Assembly (NCBI RefSeq): GCF_014698475.1
Contig: NZ_JACJTB010000002.1
Span: 248,001 to 312,000 of the forward strand
DNA: 64,000 nt
Direction of reading: 5' to 3'
Source of the DNA: Nostoc spongiaeforme FACHB-130
GTDB taxonomy: Bacteria > Cyanobacteriota > Cyanobacteriia > Cyanobacteriales > Nostocaceae
Position 1 is the first letter of the stretch. Each line of letters opens with the position of its first letter. The notes under the pieces were generated by a model. It ran no database searches and had not been told where the DNA came from. It worked only from the letters and a program-made list of their open reading frames with translations. Made by a program: the position numbers and the translations under genes. Shown in pieces: positions 36,684-45,799 of this stretch.

Positions 36684-37193
36684 ATGCAAGACAATTCTGA
36701 AAAAAATTTTTCTGCCGAGTTAAGTCATCTCGATTCCCAAGGACAAGCACAGATGGTAGATGTTTCTGGCAAAGCGTCTACAGTCCGCGAAGCTGTTGCT
36801 ATTGGGAGGGTGCGGATGCTACCAGAAACGTTCAATACCATTCAGGACGGTAATACGCCTAAAGGTGATGTGTTAGCCACGGCGCGGATAGCTGGGATTA
36901 TGGCAGCCAAACAAACATCAAATTTAATTCCCTTATGCCATCCTCTGCCATTGCATAAGGTTGCTGTGGAAATTACCCCCGATTCTCAATTACCTGGTTA
37001 TCACATCCAAGCTACGGTTAAAACCAAAGCGGAAACTGGTGTGGAGATGGAGGCTTTAACGGCTGTGTCTGTTGCGGCGTTGACTTTATACGATATGGCG
37101 AAAGCTTTGGAGAAGTCGATTCAAATTGAATCAATTTATTTAGTTAGTAAAAGTGGCGGGAAATCGGGAAATTATTCTGCATCAAAACTATAA
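36684..37193 (+). CDS. moaC: Cyclic pyranopterin monophosphate synthase
   Basis: 169 residues. MoaC converts the MoaA product (3',8-cyclo-GTP) into cyclic pyranopterin monophosphate in molybdenum cofactor synthesis. The family motifs are present: [38 protein letters not shown] and [22 protein letters not shown], with the catalytic Lys near the C-terminus in VSKSGGKSG. The molybdenum cofactor is needed for nitrate reductase. No other moa gene is adjacent. An inverted repeat of about 67 bp follows. Confidence 0.95.
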   Translation: MQDNSEKNFSAELSHLDSQGQAQMVDVSGKASTVREAVAIGRVRMLPETFNTIQDGNTPKGDVLATARIAGIMAAKQTSNLIPLCHPLPLHKVAVEITPDSQLPGYHIQATVKTKAETGVEMEALTAVSVAALTLYDMAKALEKSIQIESIYLVSKSGGKSGNYSASKL

Positions 37194-37213
37194 ATTAGAT
37201 AAATTTCGCGTTA

Positions 37214-37280
37214 TGGCTGTCATTAGTAATTTGTCTTTGGTTATTTGTAATTACAAAGAAAAAATCACTAATGAGAGCCA
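37214..37280. repeat. Long inverted repeat after moaC
   Basis: TGGCTGTCATTAGTAATTT (37214-37232) and the complement of AAATCACTAATGAGAGCCA (37262-37280) match at 17 of 19 positions. CTTTGG and ACAAAG allow inner pairing. It sits between the convergent moaC and DUF2795 genes and could terminate both. The CATTAGT words belong to a short tandem repeat type common in Nostoc. Confidence 0.55.
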
Positions 37281-37314
37281 AAAGAAGACCTGGCACAAAT
37301 AATTGCAGACTAGT

Positions 37315-37512
37315 TTATTCAATCTCACCTATGGCTTTATTAACATCGGTGGGATTTTCAAACTCCTCATTATCTGGCAGTTGCTCTAATAATGATAGAA
37401 CTTTGCGATCTGCTCCTTGCTTTTGAGCGTGTTTAACTAATTCTTGCTTACTAGCAGGATAATCCATTCCTTTTAAGTGTTTTTGAATTTCCACTGGGTT
37501 TGCTTTAGCCAT
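37315..37512 (-). CDS. DUF2795 family small protein
   Basis: 65 residues from the ATG at 37510-37512, chosen because AGGTGG is five bases upstream; a GTG at 37521 is less likely. The pattern NPVEIQKHLKGMDYPASKQELVKHA plus an acidic tail matches the DUF2795 family, small helical proteins found across bacteria with unknown function. No partner gene is evident. Confidence 0.8.
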   Translation of the reverse strand: MAKANPVEIQKHLKGMDYPASKQELVKHAQKQGADRKVLSLLEQLPDNEEFENPTDVNKAIGEIE

Positions 37513-37530
37513 TTTTGCCACCTACCTTTT

Positions 37531-37680
37531 ATGGTTATTACCATATTCACTACTGAAGATATTGGCTTCCTCTATCAAATAGGAGAATCATTTCTGACAC
37601 AGATAAATTTAGATGTCACTCAAATGGTTGATGTATTAATGATGGGATTTGATATTGAAAATATGAGAGATTTATCCTAA
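37531..37680 (+). CDS. Possible small protein, unrecognised
   Basis: A 49-codon frame starting MVITIFTTEDIGFLYQIG and ending NMRDLS directly before a dispersed repeat. It is divergent from the DUF2795 gene with only 18 bases between starts. No family or clear ribosome-binding site is recognised; it may be chance. Confidence 0.25.
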   Translation: MVITIFTTEDIGFLYQIGESFLTQINLDVTQMVDVLMMGFDIENMRDLS

Positions 37681-37850
37681 CCCCGACGAATGGAATTCCC
37701 GGCTATAAAAACAAAGTCCGCCTGCACGGACTAAACTAAAATCAAGAGTTTTGAACACATACAGGTGGTCATTGAATTTCTCGAAGTGCAGATTTTGTCT
37801 GTCTGCAAGATGAATTTTTACTTCAGTTGCTTGGTGCAAAATGTAAATAG
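37681..37850. repeat. TCCGCCT-core hairpin repeat, copy 2
   Basis: Left part CCGACGAATGGAATTCCCGG, then the hairpin AGTCCG CCTGCA CGGACT (37715-37732), TAAAATCAAGAGTTTTG, and a right end CAGTTGCTTGGTGCAAAATG. Copy 3 at 58428-58545 has the same order, and copy 1 at 3059-3107 contains the left part. Confidence 0.6.
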
Positions 37851-38092
37851 GTTTTATTAGTCATGAATTTGATTATTTTTTTGCTCAATAAATCAGGTAT
37901 TTTTGAGTATTATTGAGAATAAACTACAATCAGAGAGGCTCAATGATAAATAAAAAATTATTTTTTTTGTAACATAAATTTATTTATATTTTGAGGTTAG
38001 CAGGAGAATTTGCGAGTTATGCAAAAGTTGCCATAACAACTTAAGATGAAAGTAATCAAGCTGAAATTAATCAGCTAAGGGATGTTTATTTT

Positions 38093-39298
38093 ATGTCCCC
38101 GCCAGAAATTGATGTGTTAGAAGCTCGACGTATATACAAATCGACGGGTGCGATTCCAGCTCAGATGTTGCGCTCGAATATTTATCGTGCTTGGGAGCGA
38201 TCGCACCTCCAAGGTGCTAACTCTCAAGCTCTGCAAGCGGAAAAATTATCAATCCTAGATACAGAGCGTTTAATTGAGCAAAAACAAACTTTAATTCAAG
38301 TTGCTGCACCTTATATTCGGATGCTGTCACAGGCGGCGGGGACTGATCGTCATGCAGTGATGTTAGGCGACAGTGATGCGATTTTACTCGATGTTGTTGG
38401 TGACAAACAAACTGTACAAGGGCCAGAACCTTTTCCTGGGCCTGGTTCTTTGCTATCGGAAGCTGTAGCTGGTGCTAATGGTATTGGTACGCCATTAGCA
38501 GAAGCAGATTATATAGAAATCATTGGTGCTGAACATTTCATTGATGGGTTCCATCCTTTCACTTGTCAGGGAATTCCTCTGCGGGATGACAAACAAAAAA
38601 TTATCGGAGTTTTGAGTATCTCCCTACGACGTGCTGATGCTAGACAACGCTTAAAAGAAATATTACTATGTGCTTCTCATGGTGTTGAAGCAGAATTATT
38701 AATCGCCCACTTAGAAAAAGATGTGCGGCGAGTTTTAGAGTCTAACCCCAGCGAATATCAACCACTCGAAGAATTACGTCAAGATATCGTCCAAGCACAT
38801 CAGGCTGCACGCTTAAAATTGGAAGTCATTTCGCGGATGGTAGCAGGTAACCAGTTAGACTACGCGATACAATTGCTACGTCAAGCTGAACAGTCAATTC
38901 AAATCTTTCGTCGCCGTGCAGAAATTTGGCGCAATTTAGCATCTTTTGAGATTGGTACACTCCAACCTGTATCATTGACTGCTAACATATCCGATTTAGT
39001 GGATCTTCTTTCCACAGAAGCCGCCATTCGTCAAGTACAAGTAGTTACTGACTGGTATGAACCAATCACAGTAGTTGCTGATCCCAGAAGCCTTTTACGC
39101 CAACTGCTACATTATTTTCTGCAAGCTTTTGATTCTGCCGGCAAAGGTGGAAAAGTAAAAGTAGTAGTTAAGTTAATTCCTCACTCTGAATTAACGCAAA
39201 TCAGTTTCATCGTTAATTCAGTTTTTAATATCTCTCAATCAACACCAACCTTCCAGGTTTTTTATCTACCAATCACAAAAGCTAAAAATGAACAGTAA
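38093..39298 (+). CDS. GAF-domain sensor with degenerate kinase-like region
   Basis: 401 residues. The first 200 resemble the sensory N-terminus of AcoR-type regulators: LRSNIYRAWERSHLQG, a GAF-like core with HAVMLGDSDAILLDVVGD, GSLLSEAVAGANGIGTPL and GFHPFTCQGIPLRD. A long helical segment (about 205-290) replaces a dimerisation domain, but no phospho-acceptor H-box is visible. The C-terminal 100 residues look like a worn HATPase fold: LRQLLHYFLQAFDSAGKGG is in the N-box position, without the Asn and with no G-box. It is probably a non-catalytic partner of the response regulator, whose gene overlaps its 3' end by 11 bp. Confidence 0.7.
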   Translation: MSPPEIDVLEARRIYKSTGAIPAQMLRSNIYRAWERSHLQGANSQALQAEKLSILDTERLIEQKQTLIQVAAPYIRMLSQAAGTDRHAVMLGDSDAILLDVVGDKQTVQGPEPFPGPGSLLSEAVAGANGIGTPLAEADYIEIIGAEHFIDGFHPFTCQGIPLRDDKQKIIGVLSISLRRADARQRLKEILLCASHGVEAELLIAHLEKDVRRVLESNPSEYQPLEELRQDIVQAHQAARLKLEVISRMVAGNQLDYAIQLLRQAEQSIQIFRRRAEIWRNLASFEIGTLQPVSLTANISDLVDLLSTEAAIRQVQVVTDWYEPITVVADPRSLLRQLLHYFLQAFDSAGKGGKVKVVVKLIPHSELTQISFIVNSVFNISQSTPTFQVFYLPITKAKNEQ

Positions 39299-39671
39299 CA
39301 ATACAGGTAAGCGCAAAATACTCATTGCAGATGATGATGATGATAGTCGAGTTATGCTGAGTTTTCTGTTAGAAGAGGAAGGTTGGGAGGTAAAGGAAGC
39401 TAAAAACGGTGAAGAAGCTTTAGAAACAGTGATTAAAGAGCAACCAGATTTATTAATTTTAGATAATAGAATGCCAAAGCTCTCAGGGGTGGAAGTATAT
39501 CAACGCCTCCAGGCGCAAGGGATAAAAGTAGCAGTTGTTTTAGCCACAGCGCATGGTTATTTGGATGAATTAGCCTCTTCTTTAGGAATTGCTCATTTTA
39601 TTTCTAAACCCTATGATCTTCCAGAGTTGTTAAAAACTATAGAGTCTGCTTACCAAAATTATTTCAGTTAA
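39288..39671 (+). CDS. Single-domain response regulator
   Basis: 127 residues consisting only of a receiver domain. ILIADDDDDSR has the acidic pocket, Asp59 in LLILDNRMP is the phosphorylation site, Thr87 (VVLATAHGY) and Lys107 (HFISKPYDL) complete the active site. There is no output domain, so it signals by protein-protein contact. Its start overlaps the upstream GAF/kinase-like gene, which implies translational coupling and a shared pathway, even though that partner seems unable to phosphorylate. Confidence 0.9.
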   Translation: MNSNNTGKRKILIADDDDDSRVMLSFLLEEEGWEVKEAKNGEEALETVIKEQPDLLILDNRMPKLSGVEVYQRLQAQGIKVAVVLATAHGYLDELASSLGIAHFISKPYDLPELLKTIESAYQNYFS

Positions 39672-39762
39672 AGTTGCTGTGGTTGATGCCACAAAGATTT
39701 AACTGCTTTGCATCTTTACACCTTAAAATAATCAAGTGTATTGAAAGTTGTAACAAATATTT

Positions 39763-40020
39763 ATGCCTCCTCGTTGGCCTCGCAAACCCGATCGCAATGA
39801 TCCTGAATTTCGTAGACTAGATGACCGCATGAATTTTGCTGTTCATGTTGCTGTAGCTGCCACAATTAATTCTGGTCTTTGGTTCTTCCATAACCTGAAA
39901 GCTGCTAAATGGGAGTGGTTACCGTTTTTAACCGCAGGTTGGGCAGTAGTGTTGTTGGTACACTTAGTTTATATTGCGGCGATCGCTAACTACTCATCCA
40001 CACCACCTAAATCCACCTGA
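39763..40020 (+). CDS. 2TM domain-containing protein
   Basis: 85 residues. A basic N-terminus with DPEFRRLDDRMNFAVHVAVAA is followed by two transmembrane helices (about 26-45 and 52-76). The pattern matches the small 2TM family found at the ends of some kinases and as free proteins in cyanobacteria. The function is unknown. It is 90 bp behind the response regulator. Confidence 0.75.
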   Translation: MPPRWPRKPDRNDPEFRRLDDRMNFAVHVAVAATINSGLWFFHNLKAAKWEWLPFLTAGWAVVLLVHLVYIAAIANYSSTPPKST

Positions 40021-40140
40021 AGATGTACAGTTGTTGCTAGAGCTTATGTAACCTGTGGGGGTAGAGTTAGCTTGATTAATTGAGCGATAATGATATATAG
40101 GTTGAGAGCATTAGCTCTTTCTTAATATAGGGTGATTTTT

Positions 40141-40449
40141 ATGGCTAAAACTAACACCGCAGAATTACTAGAAGCCCTAGCATCGGAAATTGGCGAAAAT
40201 GTCTATATAGATATTGCCAAATGGCATCTTTATTTATCTGATGCCAAACTGCACACCGTTGTCGCCGAACAGTTATATCCTTTAATCACTTCTAATAATG
40301 TCAACGAAGACCGCGTAACTAAAGTATTAGAATCTATACCAGTCAAGATAGGTGGTGGCAGAAGAGAGCTAGCACTAATTGATTTGCTACCCCTGCAATG
40401 TCAGGTCAATCTGGTGGATATTTTAGAAAAATATCAACGAGAATTCTAA
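40141..40449 (+). CDS. DUF3181 family protein
   Basis: 102 residues from the ATG at 40141; a GTG three codons earlier is possible. TAELLEALASEIGENVYIDIAKWHLYLSDAK (in two parts) and the C-terminal ALIDLLPLQCQV are the cyanobacterial DUF3181 pattern. Small soluble protein, function unknown, present in most cyanobacteria. Confidence 0.82.
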   Translation: MAKTNTAELLEALASEIGENVYIDIAKWHLYLSDAKLHTVVAEQLYPLITSNNVNEDRVTKVLESIPVKIGGGRRELALIDLLPLQCQVNLVDILEKYQREF

Positions 40450-40766
40450 ATTTATCTGGAAGAATTCAGGAGTCAGAATAATCAATTCTTTTACTTTTAG
40501 ACAAACATTTTAATAGTTTAGAAGTATTTGAAATACACGTAGGATGTGTTAGCGACAGCGTAACACATCTACTGTCAGCTTTTTGGTAAGTTACGGTTTA
40601 CGCCTAACACTCACTACTGGAATGAGTTCTGATTCCTGAATTTTTAATTTAACTTTTTCATAAATGATTTCTTTAACACCTCTATTTGTAAGAGGTGAAA
40701 AATATATCTGTCTATGAATTTCAGGATAAACAGTGAAAACCTTAAATATTTTCGGAGGTAAACTAT
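40450..40766. other. Intergenic region with one palindromic repeat
   Basis: No gene recognised. Contains the GTAGGATGTGTTAGC palindrome at 40540-40570. The hairpin-like CACCTCTATTTGTAAGAGGTG at about 40677-40697 lies 70 bp before the next start codon. A strong Shine-Dalgarno for the next gene is at its end. Confidence 0.4.
40540..40570. repeat. GTAGGATGTGTTAGC palindromic repeat
   Basis: GATGTGTTAGC and GCGTAACACATC pair around GACA. Same family as 18822-18854. Confidence 0.5.
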
Positions 40767-40979
40767 ATGTTATTACAAATCAAAAATACCAGCGATTTGG
40801 TAAAAATTACTGATATTCAGGAATTAATCGACCCGAATGTTAATGCTGTTCATGGACAAGACCAAGAAGGTCAAGAAGAACAAGATATAGATACTTTTGC
40901 CAAAGAAAATCTCGTTTTTCCTTCTGGGGAAAGCTTACCTCGGTGTTGGTTAGATGCTAACTACCGTGATGGGAAATGA
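40767..40979 (+). CDS. Small acidic protein, unknown function
   Basis: 70 residues with an excellent ribosome-binding site (CGGAGGTAAACTATATG), which is the best argument for translation. The sequence starts MLLQIKNTSDLVKITDIQEL, has an acidic Gln/Glu/Asp-rich middle and ends CWLDANYRDGK. I do not recognise the family. It is followed closely by a hairpin terminator, so it looks like a single-gene transcript. Confidence 0.65.
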   Translation: MLLQIKNTSDLVKITDIQELIDPNVNAVHGQDQEGQEEQDIDTFAKENLVFPSGESLPRCWLDANYRDGK

Positions 40980-40989
40980 CACTGAAGCT

Positions 40990-41014
40990 CACCCCACTTT
41001 TTAGAGGTGGGGTG
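40990..41014 (+). terminator. Hairpin after the small acidic protein gene
   Basis: CACCCCAC and GTGGGGTG form a perfect 8-bp stem with a 9-base loop, 11 bp after the stop codon. No long U-tract follows. Confidence 0.55.
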
Positions 41015-41111
41015 TATAAGCTACAATGCGCGTCACCTAATTAACTAAAATTTTAGGCGTTGGTGAATGCGGCGGGAAGAAATTTGGATTTTCTAATGCT
41101 CACCAAAAAAT

Positions 41112-42074
41112 TCAAATCATTTCTAATATTCCTTCTTGCCGCGAAATTATTGTTTGATAACCAATTTCACGTCGTGCTTTAGTATCATCTACTGTAACTT
41201 CACCCGCAATCATAGATAAACCTGTTCTAGTGATTGGAGGCGAGTCTTCAAGTTTAAATAGATTCCAGACATTTTCTAAACTCCATGCTAAGAACCAAAC
41301 AAACCAACGTGGGATGGTGCGTGTACCGGGTTCAACTCCTTGAGTACGGGCTAATTCTGTAATAAAACTGCGGAAATCTACGGGTGAACCATCAGTAATA
41401 AAGTAGATTTCTCCACCTTTTCCTCGTTCTGCTGCACAAATTAACCCGTGACACAAGTTTTTCACATGACAGGTAGATGTAGGATAGTGACCGCCAGAAA
41501 TCCAAGCAAAATTTCCTTCACGCATAGTTTTCAGGAAGCGTGGTAACAATGTTGTATCCCCTTTTCCCCAAACAAAACGCGGGCGAACTACTACTGTTGT
41601 GAGGGTATCGGAGTTAGCTTCAATTACCTTTTTTTCTGCGATCGCTTTTGTTAGGGGGTAAAATCCTAATGGTTTTTTTGGTAGAAGTCGAGTTTCATCA
41701 GTATTAATTATTGGTTTTCCTCCTATTAATACAGCTTCGGTACTCACATAAACGAGGCGTGATATACCTGTTGCTTTCGCCGCAGCAATTACTTGTTCTG
41801 TGCCGCAGATATTCACTTGCTGAAAATCCTTTAAAACTCCCCAGTCGTCTACCTTTGCAGCTACATGAAATACCACGTTACATCCTTCCATTCCAGATTT
41901 TAGAGCCTGGAAATCATTAATATCTCCAAAAATAGGAATAGCACCGTAGCTTTTAATTAATTCAATTTCATTCTGCCATTTGACAAGCGATCGCACTTCA
42001 AAACCTCGTTGGACTAGAGTCGTAATCAAATTACGACCAACAAATCCTGAACCACCAGTTAAAAAAATCCGCAT
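41112..42074 (-). CDS. NAD-dependent epimerase/dehydratase (3-beta-HSD-like SDR)
   Basis: 320 residues from the ATG at 42072-42074, which has AGGAG eight bases upstream; starts further up are too close to it. The extended SDR Rossmann motif is MRIFLTGGSGFVGRNLI, with VFHVAAKVDDWG, LVYVSTEAV and the catalytic YPLTKAIAEK (Tyr and Lys). VVRPRFVWGKGD is also typical. The family reduces or epimerises sugar nucleotides, steroids or flavonoid-like compounds; the substrate is unknown. No sugar-biosynthesis genes are adjacent. Confidence 0.87.
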   Translation of the reverse strand: MRIFLTGGSGFVGRNLITTLVQRGFEVRSLVKWQNEIELIKSYGAIPIFGDINDFQALKSGMEGCNVVFHVAAKVDDWGVLKDFQQVNICGTEQVIAAAKATGISRLVYVSTEAVLIGGKPIINTDETRLLPKKPLGFYPLTKAIAEKKVIEANSDTLTTVVVRPRFVWGKGDTTLLPRFLKTMREGNFAWISGGHYPTSTCHVKNLCHGLICAAERGKGGEIYFITDGSPVDFRSFITELARTQGVEPGTRTIPRWFVWFLAWSLENVWNLFKLEDSPPITRTGLSMIAGEVTVDDTKARREIGYQTIISRQEGILEMI

Positions 42075-42397
42075 CCACATATCTCCTGAGTTTGAGTACA
42101 TTGACTGTTGAAGTTTTGCAGAGAAATCTCAGAAATGAAGTAGAAAATGAATACATTTTTGTAACTTCAGTAAAATAGGACTTACCCAAAAATTCCCCAA
42201 AAGCTTAATTATTGTAGACGCGCAGCAACTTCCCACAGGGTAGAACACCAAGAAATCATAGAGTCTGCGTAAGTTCTATAAAATCTACGTTATTTTTTGT
42301 TGTTAGATAGATTAATTAAGTCTAAATCTAAGCTAAACACTTATTTTATGCAGGGCTTTCTTCTAAATATAAATCATTTTTTGTTTTTTTAAATCAG

Positions 42398-42429
42398 ACT
42401 TTAGTCATGCTTATTAATATGACTAAAGT
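42398..42429. repeat. Perfect 11-bp inverted repeat
   Basis: ACTTTAGTCAT and ATGACTAAAGT are exact inverted copies with a 10-base AT loop. No U-tract on either side, so it could be a protein-binding site or a weak terminator between clpB and the epimerase gene. Confidence 0.5.
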
Positions 42430-42546
42430 GCTAGATAAAATGTCATCAATAATTGCTTATTTTTTTCTGTAAAATATGAACAGTATCAAGATTTATTCTT
42501 GATTTAAAACTTACATACAGCAGTCCTAAATTATTTGTGAACAACA

Positions 42547-42579
42547 AGATACCCGACTTCTTTGAGGAGTCGGGTATCT
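42547..42579 (-). terminator. AAGTCGGG-family hairpin after clpB
   Basis: AGATACCCGACT and the complementary AGTCGGGTATCT pair around TCTTTGAGG. It lies 30 bp downstream of the clpB stop on the minus strand. Related to the hairpins at 487-519 and 63660-63692. Confidence 0.65.
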
Positions 42580-42608
42580 GAACCTCTCGATTTTTAATGA
42601 ATCTCAAA

Positions 42609-45227
42609 TTAACTGCTAAATACTTCCACAGGTAAGCGACTAAACGCCAAGCGTTCATTCTGCACATCGACAAAGATGGTGTCGCCGTCGTGGAATTCGC
42701 TGCGGAGTAAGGCTTTGGCGATTTGGGTTTCTAACTCGCGTTGGATGGCGCGTTTGAGTGGACGTGCGCCAAATACAGGATCATAACCAACTTCTGCCAA
42801 GAAGTCAAGCGCAGCATCGGAGAGTTTGAGAGATATTTTGCGATCGCTCAATCTTTCTCTTAATCTTCCCACTTGCAACTGGACAATATGGCGCAGTTCT
42901 TTCTTATCTAAACTGTGGAAGATAATCAACTCATCAATCCGGTTGAGGAACTCTGGACGGAAACTGTTCCGCATTGCTTCCATGACTCGATGACGCATTT
43001 CGTCGTAGCGAGAATTATCCCCAGCAATATCGAGAATGAACTGTGAACCGATGTTACTGGTCATAATAATAATTGTGTTCTTAAAGTCCACAGTGTGACC
43101 TTGGGCATCGGTGACGCGCCCATCATCTAAAATTTGCAGGAAAATATTAAATACATCGGGGTGGGCTTTTTCGATTTCGTCAAACAAAATCACTGCGTAA
43201 GGACGACGGCGAATTGCTTCGGTGAGTTGTCCGCCTTCCTCGTAACCCACATATCCCGGAGGCGCACCAATTAACCGCGACACGGCGTGTTTTTCCATGT
43301 ACTCAGACATATCAATTCGCACCAGTGCATCTTCGGTGTCGAACATATACGCCGCTAAGGCTTTGGCTAACTCAGTTTTACCCACACCTGTAGGGCCGAG
43401 AAAAACAAAGCTGGCGATGGGACGATTCGGATCAGCAAGTCCAGCACGCGATCGCTGAATTGCATCAGCAACGGCTGTCACTGCTTCCGCTTGTCCCACT
43501 ACTCGACGGTGTAATTCATCTTCTAAATGCAGCAGTTTTTCTTTCTCTGATTCCACTAATTTGCTAATAGGAATCCCAGTCCATTTAGAAATCACTTCCG
43601 CAATATCAGATTCCGTAACTTCTTCCCGCAGCAGAGATTTACCGCTTCTTTGGGCGTTGGCTAACTCATTTTCTACGGCTTCTAATTGACGATGTAAATC
43701 GGTTAAAGTCCCATATTTCAACTTCGCAGCCTTTTCAAGTTCGTAGTTACGTTCTGCTTGTTGAATCTCCTGGTTAACCCGTTCAAGTTCTTTTTTGACT
43801 GACGAAATTTTGTCGATTATACCTTTTTCAGATTCCCATTGAGCGTTTAGCGTTCTTTGTTCTTCTTGAAGGTCAGCAATTTCTTTTTCTAGTCTTTCTA
43901 GACGTTCACGAGAAGCGACATCGCTTTCTTTTTGCAAAGACAATTTCTCCATTTGTAATTGCAAAATCTTGCGATCGATTTCGTCAAGTTCTTCTGGTTT
44001 GGAAGTAATCTCCATTTTCAGCCTAGCGGCGGCTTCGTCTACTAAGTCAATGGCTTTATCTGGTAAGAAACGGTCAGAAATATAACGACTAGATAATGTT
44101 GCAGCTGCTACTAAAGCACTGTCAGAAATCGTGACACTGTGGTGGTTTTCATAGCGTTCCCGCAAGCCGCGCAAAATCGAAATCGTATCTTCGACGCTGG
44201 GCTGATCGACATAAACTTGTTGGAAGCGTCTTTCTAAAGCGGCATCTTTTTCGATATATTTGCGATACTCATCTAAAGTGGTCGCCCCAATACAACGCAA
44301 CTCACCCCGCGCCAACATTGGTTTTAACAAGTTACCCGCATCCATCGCGCCTTGGGTTGCACCTGCGCCAACAACAGTATGAATTTCATCAATAAATAGA
44401 ACTATATTCCCGCCAGATTCAGTTACTTCTTTTAAGACTGCTTTCAGGCGTTCTTCAAATTCACCCCGGAATTTTGCCCCCGCAATCAAAGCACCCATAT
44501 CTAAAGCGATGAGTTTGCGGTCTTTGAGGGATTGGGGAACATCACCAGCCACAATACGTTGGGCGAGTCCTTCGGCGATCGCAGTTTTACCAACCCCAGG
44601 TTCCCCAATCAACACCGGGTTATTCTTGGTACGGCGCGAGAGAATCTGCACAGTCCGGCGAATCTCGTCATCTCGACCAATCACCGGATCGAGTTGACCT
44701 TTGCGGGCGGCTTCGGTGAGGTCACGTCCATATTTTTCCAGTGCTTCGTATTTACCTTCTGGATTTTGGTCGGTCACTTTTTGACTCCCACGAATTTGTT
44801 TAATAATATTTTTCAGCTTGCCTTCGTCTAACCCGAACTCTTGGAGTAGACTTTTGCCAAAGCGGTCATCTTTGGCATAACCAAGCAATAAGTGTTCAAT
44901 GGAAATATATTCGTCTTTAAAATCTTTGCGATAGTTCTCCGCCCGGTCTAACAAGGTGTCTAAACTGCGTCCCAAGAACACAGAACTACTTGTACCAGAC
45001 ACCTTTGGCTGACGCTGGAGAAATTGGTCAGTGCGATCGCGGATTTTTTGCAGATTCACGCCTGCCTTGGTTAAAATACTGCTGGCTAAACCTTCTTGTT
45101 CTAGCAGTCCTTTTAGCAGGTGTTCGCTTTCGATTTGTTGTTGGTGATATTGTTTAGCAATCTCCGGCGTGTGGGCGATCGCTTCCCAAGCTTTTTCGGT
45201 AAATTGGTTAGGGTTAGTAGGTTGCAT
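42609..45227 (-). CDS. clpB: ATP-dependent disaggregase ClpB
   Basis: 872 residues from the ATG at 45225-45227, which gives the standard start [16 protein letters not shown]. Two Clp-N repeats, AAA1 with Walker A GEPGVGKT (208-215), the ClpB-specific coiled-coil middle domain (about 410-530, rich in Glu/Lys/Gln), and AAA2 with GPTGVGKT and the arginine-rich C-terminal region [14 protein letters not shown]. ClpB works with DnaK to rescue aggregated proteins after heat stress; hexameric, cytosolic. Cyanobacteria usually have two clpB genes; which one this is cannot be settled here. No CIRCE operator was seen upstream. Confidence 0.95.
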   Translation of the reverse strand: MQPTNPNQFTEKAWEAIAHTPEIAKQYHQQQIESEHLLKGLLEQEGLASSILTKAGVNLQKIRDRTDQFLQRQPKVSGTSSSVFLGRSLDTLLDRAENYRKDFKDEYISIEHLLLGYAKDDRFGKSLLQEFGLDEGKLKNIIKQIRGSQKVTDQNPEGKYEALEKYGRDLTEAARKGQLDPVIGRDDEIRRTVQILSRRTKNNPVLIGEPGVGKTAIAEGLAQRIVAGDVPQSLKDRKLIALDMGALIAGAKFRGEFEERLKAVLKEVTESGGNIVLFIDEIHTVVGAGATQGAMDAGNLLKPMLARGELRCIGATTLDEYRKYIEKDAALERRFQQVYVDQPSVEDTISILRGLRERYENHHSVTISDSALVAAATLSSRYISDRFLPDKAIDLVDEAAARLKMEITSKPEELDEIDRKILQLQMEKLSLQKESDVASRERLERLEKEIADLQEEQRTLNAQWESEKGIIDKISSVKKELERVNQEIQQAERNYELEKAAKLKYGTLTDLHRQLEAVENELANAQRSGKSLLREEVTESDIAEVISKWTGIPISKLVESEKEKLLHLEDELHRRVVGQAEAVTAVADAIQRSRAGLADPNRPIASFVFLGPTGVGKTELAKALAAYMFDTEDALVRIDMSEYMEKHAVSRLIGAPPGYVGYEEGGQLTEAIRRRPYAVILFDEIEKAHPDVFNIFLQILDDGRVTDAQGHTVDFKNTIIIMTSNIGSQFILDIAGDNSRYDEMRHRVMEAMRNSFRPEFLNRIDELIIFHSLDKKELRHIVQLQVGRLRERLSDRKISLKLSDAALDFLAEVGYDPVFGARPLKRAIQRELETQIAKALLRSEFHDGDTIFVDVQNERLAFSRLPVEVFSS

Positions 45228-45482
45228 AGGCCGTTTGAATAACCACTCCAAATATGAAGCGCCGAGAAAACAAATTCTTATATGGTTATTGTAGAAAGCG
45301 GAGCGCAACTAACTGGATCGGTCTTCACGTCTTGGAGAAGTAGTATTATTACCTGAACAATGAATATTTTCTCTACACACTGAGGCGCGATGTTCAGGTT
45401 TTGCCAAAATTGTCACAATGCTTGATGAAAACCACTATTGCTTACGTACTATCGATAATGGGTAATCATCAAGCGATCGCTA

Positions 45483-45641
45483 TTATTTCCTGGCGATTAC
45501 CCACACAGCATGTACAATCCCCGGAATGTACCCCAGAAATGTTAAAAGGATATTAATCCAAAAATCTTTCCCCAAACCTACTTGTAAAAATACTCCCAAA
45601 GGCGGTAGAAAAATCGCTGCTAAAATCCTAATTAAATCCAT
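45483..45641 (-). CDS. YqaE/Pmp3-family small membrane protein, second copy
   Basis: 52 residues, ATG at 45639-45641, stop TAA at 45483-45485. It begins MDLIRILAAIFLPPLGVFLQ and continues WINILLTFLGYIPGIVHAVW, the complete two-helix Pmp3 pattern with the conserved PPLGVF and PG.HA elements. It is shorter than the copy at 15135-15320 and lacks its charged tail. Its coding region is easily missed because of its size. Confidence 0.85.
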   Translation of the reverse strand: MDLIRILAAIFLPPLGVFLQVGLGKDFWINILLTFLGYIPGIVHAVWVIARK

Positions 45642-45799
45642 TTCAGCCTCTTGTCAGACTATATTTATACTCTTCAAAGATAGCATTGCCAGAATATTGT
45701 CTATCTGATGCTACTTACGTTGCTGTTTCTGCGGTTACCTTGGCTAAAATCATATTCTGATTCCATTTTATCTGCGTGCATCGGCGGTTAATTTATCCC

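Larger units (their letters stand above)
42075..42608. other. Intergenic region with repeat and hairpins
   Basis: No gene. Contains a TAGACGCG..AGC..CTTCCCACAGGGTAG repeat at 42215-42244, a perfect 11-bp inverted repeat at 42398-42429 and the clpB terminator hairpin at 42547-42579. Confidence 0.5.

Noticed and set aside
42398-42429. CIRCE-type heat-shock operator for clpB
   Set aside because: The dyad is downstream of clpB and does not resemble TTAGCACTC-N9-GAGTGCTAA.
45526-45708. Plus-strand 60-codon frame across 45526-45708
   Set aside because: It is the shadow of the minus-strand Pmp3-type gene, which has full family conservation.
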